From contig NC_133932.1 in the NCBI RefSeq assembly GCF_031877795.1, forward strand, positions 37,649,180 through 37,713,179: a DNA stretch of 64,000 bases, read 5' to 3'. The notes under the pieces are model-generated. The model saw only the letters and a list, made by a program, of their open reading frames with translations. It searched no databases and was not told where the DNA came from. A program made the position numbers and the translations under genes. Source of the DNA: Strix aluco. Lineage: Eukaryota; Chordata; Aves; Strigiformes; Strigidae. Shown in pieces: positions 35,579 to 47,587 of this stretch; position 1 is the stretch's first letter; the number at the start of each line of letters is the position of its first letter.

Positions 35579-35614
35579 TTCTAACCACTTGCTTTGGGTT
35601 TTTTCCCCTAACAG
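35579..35614 (+). promoter_or_regulatory. PCP4: Branch point, polypyrimidine tract and 3' splice site of PCP4 exon 2
   Basis: TTCTAAC at 35579-35585 fits the vertebrate branch-point consensus. The tract TTTTTTCCCCTAACAG ends at 35614. Together these define the start of exon 2 without a competing AG between the branch point and the acceptor. Confidence 0.85.
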
Positions 35615-35666
35615 AGACAAGGAACCGGAGCTACAAATGGAAAAGACAAGGCATCTGGTGAGAATG
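35615..35666 (+). CDS. PCP4: PCP4 exon 2 (52 bp)
   Basis: This exon follows a phase-0 acceptor and encodes 17 codons, R-Q-G-T-G-A-T-N-G-K-D-K-A-S-G-E-N, plus a G that begins the next codon. It ends at the donor AATG|GTAAGG (GT at 35667). Joined to exon 1 it gives the PCP4 N-terminus, residues 1-20. The following codon would be Asp (G|AY), as in other PCP4 proteins, where D-G-Q-K-K follows. This N-terminal part is the disordered, weakly conserved region; the acidic segment and the IQ calmodulin-binding motif lie in the last exon, which was not found in the window. A second possible donor, TCTG|GTGAGA, lies 9 nt upstream in the same phase (exon end 35657). Confidence 0.95.
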
Positions 35667-38600
35667 GTAAGGGTAGACTGTATTTCTTGATGGAGAATAT
35701 TGAGTCAAATTGAGCCAAAATTTTTTTATTGTAATGATAGATGTCAGGTAGCGTGGCCTTGGCTTCAGATCTTAACTTTTGAATGTGTTTTAAAAGCTGG
35801 AAGGGCTTCAGTGACGTTGTTTTCTTTAATATTTGTACATTCAAATCATTTCCTAAAGTAGAGACCTGATTCTGAGCTCATACTGTGGTAAACCAAGGGG
35901 CTCTGTAGAAGTTAATACAGATACAAATGAGTATAGAACAAGACAGTGTTATGTATGTAAAGGACACCAAGAGACTAGGTTAAGTATTATGAGCAGCTGC
36001 TATGTGAATGGGGAAGGTGGACAAAAGTAAACTAATTACAAAGGACTTGCTCGTAAACATAGCTTCTGTGGTCTGATTCATCCCACCTGATTTTAGGCCC
36101 ATAACTAAGATACCGAAGTTAGAAGCCACTTGCATAGAGCTCATTTGAGCGTTGCTAGAGATAGGCTATGCATAGACCATATGGCAAATAGGCTCCGAAC
36201 TTTGGCACTCTACATCAGCAAATTGGGACTTATGCTCCACTGCTCTAAGGGGTGAGTCATTGTTTTTCAGACTTTAACAAAGGGGCTTGCCGGAATCAAT
36301 TTCTGCCCCTTAAGTGGCACAAACAATTCTGATTGGAAAATGTTGATTTTTTTTGTTTGTTTCTGAAGAAAGTCAAACTGAGTTTTCAGTGAAAACAGCA
36401 ATTGTATTTTAGCTGAAATCTCATTTTATTTTCTATAGGAGGCAGAAATGCTTTATATACAAATGATCACTTGATTAAAATACCATCAGAAACATTTTTT
36501 TAAAGGAAGACATTTTGATCAGCTTTATTATATACCCAGCTGATGAGGCAGCATCAGTTTGTAGACACTCATGAACAGGTTGAGGATTGAACTATATAAA
36601 TATGCTGTCTGCTTCTGTTTGTTCATCCAGTTCTAATTAAAAGAATATATTCTGGTAGTCCATCCCATCTACTAAAAAAGCAGGAAGAATGTTAAGTGTC
36701 GTCTTTGAAAAGCCAAGGGTTTTCTGAGATGGGATATTTGAGCAGTTATTTAAGATATGCATTTTGGACTTCATGCGTTCGCCTGTACAGAATTTTTGGG
36801 CCCTTTGAGGCAACACATCCTAAAACATTAAGAGACTTCTTTATGCTTAGTTTTCCTGTTACAGAGAGGTGACTTTCCCATAAGGGCTGTTTGCATAATG
36901 TTACAGTAAATGAAATCTGTAGACGATGTTCCCACTATGATAAAACACAAATTAGAGTGGAAAAAAGAAATAAATATTTTGGCTTGTTATAGTGTCTTGA
37001 ATTAGTGGGAACAAATGTACCCTGACAGCAAAGCCATTTGCATTCTCAGGTTAACAGGAAAGGAAAGCAAGCAAAATTATGTCAGCCATTCGGGCAGCAT
37101 GGGAAGCATGTTTTTCTCTTTACTGTTTGAGCACATTATGAACTGAGCTCATTTGCCTTGAATTTGTTCCCAAATAAAATTGGGGAGTTGTCAAGTTTAT
37201 CTTAGATTTACTGATCCTGCAGCCTTTTAAAAAACAAATTATTTTTTTTCTCAAAGGGAATTTTGAGTGAGAAGGGACTGCATCATTAATTCACAAATAT
37301 ATATGAATCTAGCTGTAGTTTAGTTTTAGGTATCATATAAACAGGCGGATGCACAGTTAATCTTAGACAAATGGATACCAATTATTTTTTGTAATGAAAT
37401 TAAAACAAAAAAACTCTCCTACGTAAAAATGAGGAACAGTGGGGAGATGGAAGAATCTTCTGATCTTCCCAATCCACATGCTTGCATGAAAGTAAAGCAG
37501 AATCAGAACTTTGAACCTGAGGTTGAATTCTAACTCAAAGAAGCGAAAATGTATAGCTCTTTGTCCTTATTAGCTCTGTGTAGTTAGAACTCAAGCAGAA
37601 GTGATTTATTCCTCTCAAAATTGGGGTGTGCTGTAAACCTACATGCACAATATAGATCCTGTTACATGTTTTTTGGCCAGAAGTCTGCAGTATGTCCATG
37701 TCTTAAATTTTCATTGTAGCTCTTATCAGCCTCTTCAGATGTTTGTTTCCCTGTCAAAAGGAAATTTTTCCCTCTTGTTGAAAAGGTGGGGGAGAAACCA
37801 AAAATCTTTCATCTTGTTAAAAAAATTCATGCTATGAAAACGTTTGCAAAGGCAAAATAATCTGGTCACTGTCCTTGCCCTTGATTACAAGATCAGACAA
37901 AGGTGCTAAAAACCATCCCTAACAACAAATAATGATGCTTAGCTGTTTTCAGGGCTTTTGATCCACACAGTGGAGACACAGCTATAGGTCACATGTTGTT
38001 AGTGCATTGTTTGTAGAAAATGAATTTTGTGCCTGTCTCTAGGCTGGCTCAAAACAGGAGAAAACTATTGAGCATGGTAATCGGCGTTCTTCTTCTTTGA
38101 AGACATGTATGGTGTTGCTGTCACTGTAAAGCATTCAGGGAAATACAATCTCTGAAGATTCCTTTTATAGTAGTGATGGTTTTGTTAGACACTTACGAAT
38201 GCATGCTCTAGTTTGACCTTCCTTAGATAGCAACATTATATCCTTAGTTGTATTTAGTTCCTACCACCACAGCAGTGGTCTCTCTTAGCTAGCCTCCCTT
38301 CCAGTGGAGGATTTTATCACACACAAAATGCAGGCTCAGTCCCAATGTCTACTGAACTGGCACTGCCCTGCTCTAGCAACCTTGCTTTTGTTGACTCAGG
38401 GGGATGAACAATGGAAAAGACTGAGCTTCAGAAAAGCCTGCAGTGCAGAGCGGTGATAGGTCACAGTATAAGAGTTTGTGATAATGGGAGAAGAAAATCC
38501 CACACAAACTGTACTGTTGTCACATTGATGAATGGACTGTTGTACCTACATGGGACCTTCATTCATCAGCAGTTATCTTCCTTCAGATGCCTTCTTGAAT

Positions 38601-41145
38601 AGTCTTCCAGACTGCTAGGTGGTAAGGTATGAGGGACAAAGCTTCCTCTTCTCTTTCAGACCATTGGTCATTAGCAGATAGGATTCCTCTCCACTATATT
38701 TTCTATAATATATACCACTATATCTCCTTGGGTTTTATGCAGCAATAAGCCTGGTAGTTCTTGGAAGCTGTATCAGTATTATCAGTACTGAATAATCACT
38801 CATGTTGGAGTAACTTTTACTCACACTGAGAGTTTTACTGTTAACCTTCAGTGACCTTTGTGAATGCTGGTCAAACTCTAGATGACATTTGTCTCGACCT
38901 TTTAAACAAGTTGTAGTTTACCCTTTCACAGGTTATGATCAAAATCAGATGGTGATTCATGTCTTCCTAAGGAAGAGTGACTATTGCCTTACAGTGTGCT
39001 CTCATGGTATGTTAATGGCTACTGAAGTCAATGGAAGAGATCCTGATAGCTTCAGTGGGCACTGTATAATACTGAGCAGCTTTTCCACCCAAAACATACT
39101 ATATTGCTGTCAGAGAAGTCTATGTAACTTCATTCTATTGTCAGAGTGTGAAGAACAAAAATATTGTTGAGAGTAAATTACATAAACTAGTTTTCCTGGG
39201 TGAAAACTGGTCAAAGAACTATTTTTAAAGGAACACCACCCTAATAATTAGCAGTAATACTATGCATACAGAAGTACCTGTAGAAAAAGAACTCATTGTA
39301 CGTAGGAGCCATGTAACTGTAGCTGCCATAACATCATTGGGTCTTGAAGGACCTTAGCCTACGTGAAAGCCAAGACATTTGTGTATGCAATTATGAAATT
39401 GTAAACTCTGTTATATAATGCTCTATGGTAGAAAATCCAAAGGGAAGACAGCAGTAGTGTCCCCATGCACCCCCTCCTATATAAATCTGACTTGGTCTAA
39501 TAGTGTGGGATAAGAAACTATGATTTTCTTCTTGCTCACCTGGTTTGGTTAATCTGGCCTAGATGTTTCTACCTTACTATTCTTACTACCTTGGCAGTGT
39601 CACAAAGTTCCTTCGTAGGTTAACACTTGTCACTTCTCATTCTGTTTAACATTACCCTGTGGTTTTTTGCTATGTAATTTGCAAGCTGGTATTGTGTAAT
39701 CTACTCTTTACAGCCTAGCACTACTGGCAGGGAAATAATTGCATCAGAATCAATTATTTCTGTCTTCAAATTTAGAATCACACTTTTTCCTATTAATAGA
39801 GCTTACCCTTTCTTAAAATATGTAAGGCATGTGATTATTAATTGTTATTAGTAATTTTCTCAGAATATCAGATTTATCATATAGGAATATGAATATTTAT
39901 AGTAACAAAATATGTGTTTTCATGTGATGAATTCTATAACTTCCTGGGTCTGAGTGAAATGAAAGTGAATAGGTTTTGCATCAACTTGTAGATTAGGCCT
40001 ACACAGTCATGGCAAGATGGTCAGCTGTACTGAGAAAGTGAAGCCCTTCTCAGTTTCTACTGATTCTTGAGCATTTGTCTTGTCAGTGTATGATCTCTGC
40101 TTTGGGGTGGTAGGAAAACTCTAAATGAATAAATGCTCTGCATTTCCTCCTCTCCATACAGTTCACCATGGGATGCCTTTACATAAGGATAAAGAAACAG
40201 GAGAGTTAAAGTAAATTCTTATCTTTTGCATCTAAAATGGAGTCATCTAAACTTGCTTAAATCTGAATGCTTCTAAAAAATATTAACAGTAATGATAAAG
40301 AATTGTAAAACAATCATGCATGGTAGAATAAGATATCTCTCTAGTAAGCTTTCCTGTTGGAGGGATATGCATCTTGCAGTGTTATCCATAGTCCATTCAC
40401 CCACTTAATCTACTCAAGGAATTTGGAAAATTCTGCACTCTGTGCACACTGCATTCAGAATCTTGCTAGGTCCAACAGTGAATAATCATCTTCATAGTTA
40501 TTTAAGCAAAGTGCTTAGCTTAATAGAGCTTTAATTCCTGGCTAGAGGCCAGAATCATTATTGTAGTATGGTCTAATATAAATATCTGTTTAAGAACTCG
40601 AAATTAATTTTCCACTAATATTCTCCAATGACTATGTAAAAATGTACTGGTTTTGGCAACAGCCCTACAAATAAACTCACTTGTGGAAAAAAGACTTTGA
40701 GAAGGGAGGGAACGCACAAGGCTAACTTGTATAAACATTCAAAGGATCTCATGGAACATGGTTTGCTGTATCTGCCCAGGTCTAGAGGTCATGTTCATTA
40801 GTCACAGGAAAGGACAGTGACTGAGCTGTAGCATTTCAATGCCTTGTGCATTTTCTTTCCCACAAAACATTGCTTGCGTGGCAAAAGATGAAATAGGTAT
40901 TGCAAGCAACTGCTGAATCAATGTAAAAAAAACCCCCAGCCCTTTCAGACCGCTGCTCTGGTATTTCAACCCCACAGCACTAATCAGAAGTTAGAATGGG
41001 GAGTACTGTATGAAACTAATACTAAGTTTTCCTGGGTATTAGGTTGAATGTTGGGAGGAAAATTATCTTGCCCTCTTGTCTCTTTTTATTCTGGTGTTTT
41101 GCTAAAATTCTCTTTTTCCATGGTATCTGAATAACCCAGCTAGAG

Positions 41146-41157
41146 CCCCCCCCCCCC
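41146..41157 (+). repeat. Poly-C run (12)
   Basis: Twelve consecutive C residues, a simple homopolymer with no CDS nearby. Such runs are prone to length error in assemblies. Confidence 0.85.
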
Positions 41158-42407
41158 GCCACTGCTGGGGAAACTTAACCCTACCCTGGTTAAACCAGGA
41201 CACCTTGAAAGTGGTGTTTCATGGAATATGATCTCCCAATCAGTAATGCAGTCTCTCTTCCATTTCTTTCAATCTATATCCAGAGCCAAATTCTGTCCTA
41301 TCTCATACAACCTAGCTGGTGCTAGTGGGGATTTAGGAAGTGAGATGCGAATTATTTGCTGTACTTCATGCCCCATCTCTTAAAATAGGAAGTCTGTCTC
41401 AGCAACATTCATAGACGTATACGCAACCATCAAATAACACAACACCTTCACAAAGCCTAAATACAAAAGTGTTTGAACCCTCAGCACAGTTACATAAGTT
41501 GTATTTGGTCATGTACAGATTGCTCAGGCTCAGAGGAAGGTGTAAAAATCCTGTGTGAACTCAACACCATGATCTGTTGCTGAGAGTGTTTCAGATGAGT
41601 TAGGAGAAAAATTCAAAGTAAACAGTTCTAGTCAAATCCCATGGTCAGGCACAGCTATGCATGGCAAAAATACTGCAGGCAACCTTACCTGCTGAGTTTC
41701 ATTTCCGGCACTTTCTTGGGGACAGCTACACATAAAGTTTACCCAGAACAAAACCAAATATGCCTTGGGTCCCCTCCTGGCCTCTGTCTCTTCCTTTGCC
41801 CAGACTGGTCTGTTTATCAAGGAGTCCGTTCACCTCTTCAGGCAGCCAGCATGTCTCAGCTAATGACAGATTGAGCATTTAATAACAAGGCACTCATTGT
41901 CCACAGATCTTCCCTAGAGAGGATGCTGAAAGGAAGAGAGGGGAATTATATGTGAACTTCAATTCCTCTCCTAGGTGACTTTCCATTTCTTGAGGCCAGG
42001 GATAAGTCCTCCAGAGGAATATTGTGTGTTTGTTTGGGGCAACGATGACAAGGATTGTTCACAAAAAATTTTTCATATCAATAACTTTTGATGTTCATCT
42101 AGCAACAAAAACTTTGAAAGCAATTATTTTTATGTGTTTGAAATAAAGTAGACACATTCTGATCTGAAAATTCTACTACCATGTGTGTCTGTACACATGC
42201 AGTGGTCGTCTGGTTTTATGGAGAGGATCCTTGGGTGGAGTTGGAACTAATGAATAGACCTAATCTGAACTGAAGTAATACTTGTAAGAGCAGATACTGT
42301 TCTTATTCTTCTGTTATCTGACAAGTCAGGTTTGATACTGTGCATTACTGCTGCATTTCATCTGGTAATGAGAAGCTTGCATTTTTAAATGTTTAGGCAG
42401 AAGTCTT

Positions 42408-42420
42408 AAAAAAAAAAAAA
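42408..42420 (+). repeat. Poly-A run (13)
   Basis: Thirteen consecutive A residues. I see no recognisable LINE or processed-pseudogene body upstream, so it looks like a simple homopolymer rather than a retroposon tail. Confidence 0.8.
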
Positions 42421-45400
42421 GCATTGTATTAAAAGTTTTGTCAATTAGCAGAGCCAGCAGTGCTCATGTAGTCTGGTCAATGTCCTGTCTTTGGAATTCC
42501 CTGTGAGTTTTTTTGTGTATCATTTATAACTACTCTCATGACTACCAAATAAGTCCATCTACTGACACAATGAATATAGCATTATGCACATGTAGGGTGT
42601 CTGTGTGTACATTGATATATAATGTTACTTATGCAGCTTTTTCTTGCATGTTGTTTTGGGTTTTTTCTTCCCTGGGACTGCACTGAAGGGGAAAAGAATG
42701 GTATCCTATCTGATGGAGTACCAGGAGAGCAAATTAAATGAAGAAGTCCCATAGGGGAAAAAAAACAAAGCAGAACAGCACAACCATAGAAGAACAATTT
42801 CAGCTTTTTAAACTCACTTTCTAAGGACTTTAAAAATACAAAATTACTTCAAAATATACTTCTCCCTCTTTTTTTTCCTCTTAGAGGGAGAGGTCCCAGC
42901 TAGCTGGCACCTTTGAGATGAAAAAACCCTCACACATAACACTCCTGCTACAAATGAATCTGTCTAGGTACTTATATGGTCCTTACCACCATAGTAATTG
43001 AGTGTCTTCCAAGTATTTAAAAATAGAGATAACAATAACATTTTTTGCCCCAGTCCATCTCTTTCTTTCCAGCCTGATACAAGAATAACTTGATTAATTT
43101 ATGGGATCTTTGTTTTGCACATAGTGCCTGCATACAACTTGGGAGACTTGTGTGCCTGCTCATGTAATGCCCTCAAATTGAGTGCACTCAAAAATGTCAG
43201 AAATGAACACATGTATATAAGTATATATACTTACATGGTCACTCATAAAGTCTGCTCCTTTGCAGATGGTAAAAACCAGCAGAGCTGCCGGATTCCTGAG
43301 TATTGAGATTTGAAGCAGCCCATGGAAATCATCATGTAACTTGTAACTTAGTTTCAATAGTTAAGAGGATCACAGTCCTGCTAGTCCTGCTGTGTTAGAT
43401 TGTGCGCATACCCTCACCCCCTCCCCCAAGCTTACTGTATTGTCAGGCAAACCAGGTTCAGTGGGAATGTGGAGGAGCAGTGAAATTGCCTGAAAGAATG
43501 GAGTCTGTAAAAACTAAAGGTAGAAGGAGCACCATTTAAGTCTGAGACCCAAGTCTCTGCAGGATACCCATGGGTATCTTGACATACTCCTTTGTCCTTG
43601 GGTTTTTTGATATGTGCATTGACTGTGGCATGTTACACTCTGGTTTTGGCTTTCTGACTCCTAGTTTCTGCTCTTAGCTGACAACTATGACTTCCCTGTT
43701 TGGTAGGATTTTGTCTCAGTTTCTTTGTCCTGTCAACAATGACAAAGTGATTTGGATACAGCTTCCTGCAGCATTGGGATTCTGGCACTTAGGAGGTGCC
43801 TAATTCAATTGGCATTTGAACACCTGAAAGGTGGTAGGAGTGCTAATCCTTTGAGAAGCTGGTCTGTAAAGACTGGGCTAGGTCACTAAGAAAAATAGTT
43901 AGTTGTAAATTAAGCAAAAAATAATAATAAAGCTTTGGTGGTGCTGGTGGGTTTTGCTTTTTAGATGACTCATAACTATGCTGGAGTTCCTGTCAGGTGT
44001 TAATGAGAAAGCAGAACTGAAATTATGCCCTTGACAAGTGCCATATTTCTTTTGGAACTCAGTCTGTAATTATCAGTGTGCTGCCTGACTCTGCACCAGG
44101 GAGGATGACTTCTTTCCATGACTGACATGTAGCTGACAGAGGCTTGCTTCCACAAATGTGCCCTCATTTGAAACCATGCTGTCCTCAATACTATGAGGAG
44201 AGGAACGTTTAGTTGTGCTTTGCTGCTGGTAGGAACCCAAATGAAGGACACTGGTCAAGCCAGTCCCTAGATAACTGTAGTAAAACCAATAATGCTACCT
44301 CTGAAATGAACATGTCCCTACATCATCAAGGATGGTTTGGGGCTGTATCAGAACTGGAGTCAATGGCGTATGTAAGCTAGCATATTTACATTGGAAATCC
44401 ATCAAGCTGGAGTGACTTGCACAAGTTGCAGATCTATCTCTACATGTTCCCAGATGCTAATAAGAGGTGATTAAAAGGCTGCAAGAGGTGGATGTTGCTC
44501 AGCAGCATGTTTTTTAATTGAGAAATGAAAGAGGAACACAATCAATGCACAACAGTGGTTACCAGGATTTACTGTTGTGGAAACATGGCTTTTCATGACT
44601 GTACACACTATCTGCCTTACTTCATATGGTAGGCTTTTGTTATGTTATTTTTCTTTTCCAGAAGTCTTGGTTTTGTAAATGAAATAAAAATGCTTTTCCA
44701 TTTAAGAGTTCCTTGTCTGTTAGTAATTTGGTAAACGATTAATCATTTTTTTCTGAGGGTTTTTAAGATTTTAATTTATATCACACAGCTGTCTTAATGC
44801 ACTTAGCTCGATGCTCCAAAATTAGCTTGTAATTTGGTGTTATCAAGCTCCCTTGTGTAAGCAGGCGCTAGAATTTAGAACAGTGGGAATGTTACTGACA
44901 TGATTAAAATTTGGTTCTTAGCTGAACTAGTGACCAGAACAAAGAGCAGTTAAGGCTGCAAAAAAGGAATTAGATGCTACAACATGAACAAGCATGACAC
45001 TGCACCTTCAGTCCCAGTGCTCAGGGTGGATTTAAGGACCTTATGTAAAGTGCCTAGGTTGCCTGTACAATATGAGAGGGGTGTCTCAAAGTGGGACTTC
45101 AGCCCACATGTATCTTGGGTTACTATGCTGAACAGGAGCTGTTAGGATTAATAATAGTAAACTCTGTCCCTCTCTATAGGTTAGGGGTGAAATTCCTCTT
45201 GCCTGGCTGTATTGGTATACATCTGTGTGAGACACCTAAAACTCTGTTTATTGTCAGTACTGAGAAATGTATTCTTTTGTGACATGATCCTTATCAGATG
45301 AGCTTCTCCGGAGGGCCTGGTGTTTATAGATCCTAACCTGATTTAGGTATAAAACGGCTTCCGATTCGCTCAGCTCTATCAAATACTAAAATAAAAGTCT

Positions 45401-47564
45401 AGAGCCTGTATATCTCAGTTAAGTGGATACTCAACAGGGTTTTTCAGAAAGTCAATTTTAGACCTGGGCATTTAATTTCTCCTTAATCCCATCTCAAGCC
45501 GCTCCATCCTTACTTAGATCTGGTTGATCCTGGCCACTTCATGACAGCTCTTCCAGCCATTTTCTGTATGGAAATTGGATGTGAAAACATTCAAATATTT
45601 CCTGGCTTGAGGTATTTGTTAGCTAGGATACTGGATCTGATGAAAGCATTTGCTTTGGTCAAGCACACTTGATATTGGTTCACTTTTTCCCCAGATCATA
45701 CTGGGTTATGAATAGGAAGGACTGAGAAAAATACATCTTTTCCAAGGAGGAATTCTCAAGAAAAGAAGAAACTTGGATAGCACCAGATATGGAAAAGGCA
45801 TTTCAAGAGTCACAGTGGAAAATAGGGCAGGGTGCTCTGGCAGCTCCTGGGAGATACTGTGGGTAGTCCAGAGACAACTCAGCTCTCAGCACTTCTGTAA
45901 GTGTCTCACAGTAACATTGTTTAATCATGGTTGATGAACGAGTACGCTAACTGTATTTTGACCATCTCATCTTTCATTCTAATTTATACCTAAAAATCCC
46001 TGAGACTGCTGGTTGACTCTAGGTGGGGAAAGCATTAATTATTTGTTCGGTTTTAGTGAAACACTGGTACTCCACAGTGACCAATTTGCTAGCTCCTCTA
46101 AAAGCTGCCAATAAAAAATGGACATGTACAAATGTATTCACTAGCAGAAACTAATTAAAATCAGGCTAATACCCAGAAAAAACAATTGTGGGATTTTGGG
46201 ATTCATTATGTGTCTGTACTAATCCAACAGTAGCTATCCTGGCTCTGCAGTCTCTAATTTAAGTTACAGATCTCATACAGGCAGCTAAGAGTTAGCCTTT
46301 TGGATTGCTAATGGACTTTTCACTCTAGGTGGTTCCTGTTCCTACTTTCATAGGTTCTTCAGAAGCACTCCTTTCTGAGAATGTGTTGCAATAGCGCTCT
46401 TTCAAACACAATGTGTAGGACAGAGTCCCTCACCTGAACACCTTTTGTTTTACTGCACAGTGGTGGTGCATTGACTTCCAGTGCATTGTGACTTCAGTTT
46501 TCTGAGGTTGAAGCTTTGATTAGCCTTTCCTTCTGTAGGTTTATTTTAAGGGCTTGTTCTGTTCATTCTGCCTGCTTTATATAGGGACCATTTTCTCCAG
46601 CTAAACAATGCTGTGTTATTGTATGTAAATGATTTTTACTCATAACTTTCTATTTCAGTGTTCATAAAATAATTCTCATTAAAACTGGTAGCACCTTAAT
46701 TTGGAGCTGAGGTCCTTATAGACAGAGCAGAGTTTCTGACAGGAAGCAAGAATTGGCTATGGAGAAAATTCTGGGCTGGGTTCTGTTTTGTGGCAGATGT
46801 GGCACAGCTAAACAGAAGGGTAGGAGGAGAGAGATTAATAAAACTTCAAGATATGCTTATTCTTCTGGCCTTAGACTGATTTCAGAGTTGAATGTTATCA
46901 GGTGTGGTACCTTTGAGAAAGGATGTGGATGCACATATAATACCAGACCTCCAGTTATGTTTGGGTGCCATCTGGGATATGATGGAAGTGCATATACCCC
47001 CATCCTGGCTTATACAGATTGTTGTTTATACAGTACAGATGAGAATCAGATTCCTCTCTTCACCTCAAATAACCAGGAGCCAGAACCCACATAGGGATGA
47101 ATGTCTAGACAGAGCTGAGGCAGCTGGATTCAAGGCTGGTTGGCATCCTGAAGCAGCTACCTCTTGGTTGGCCAGCAGACTAATTGCTAGCAGACAGTGC
47201 AAAGCACAGGTGTATTATCTCATCTAATGATTTTGTTCATAAAGCAGACACCTGTATTTTTCACTAGCAAAAATTTCTTGGTGATCTTTACAATGAATCT
47301 ATTCGTAGCTAAACTCTGTGTATCTCTTGTGAGGACTGCCTCTGGGAGGCAAAGACATATTGTGCTGCCTAGGAGAAGCTGGAAAAAACCATTCCTGGAT
47401 GCTTTTAGCCAAGAAGGTAAGAAGGCAAATGGAAGATAGGTCGGTTTGAACCTTTTTATCAATGGGTGATAGATGCTGTCAGTGGAGGGCACAGACACAG
47501 GCTTTGCCAATCAGTCATGAGTCATCATTCTATCCATCAGAATGATTTTGTCTCATCTCAGACA

Positions 47565-47587
47565 AACTTAAGCCTTTGGCTTAAGTT
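47565..47587. repeat. Perfect 10-bp inverted repeat, 3-nt spacer
   Basis: AACTTAAGCC (47565-47574), TTT, then GGCTTAAGTT (47578-47587). Each arm contains the palindromic CTTAAG, and ACTTAAG resembles an NKX2-type half-site. It lies in intron 2. Confidence 0.8.

Larger units (their letters stand above)
16078..35614 (+). other. PCP4: PCP4 intron 1 (19,537 bp)
   Basis: The intron begins GTGAGC and ends ...TTTTTTCCCCTAACAG. A consensus branch point TTCTAAC (35579-35585, branch A at 35584) sits 30 nt from the acceptor AG. It separates phase-0 exons. Apart from the first 200 bp, which still belong to the CpG island, it is AT-rich with no recognised gene, RNA gene or CR1 copy. Open frames inside it (up to 143 codons, minus strand at 23800-24231) do not resemble known proteins. 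It holds the inverted repeats and putative conserved blocks listed separately. I see nothing else I can support. Confidence 0.85.

Noticed and set aside
42408-42420. Poly-A run as the tail of a processed pseudogene or SINE
   Set aside because: No homologous body or target-site duplication is recognisable upstream.
44641-44700. Possible PCP4 last exon beginning after TTTTCCAG
   Set aside because: The sequence after the AG does not encode the acidic or IQ segments and has early stops.
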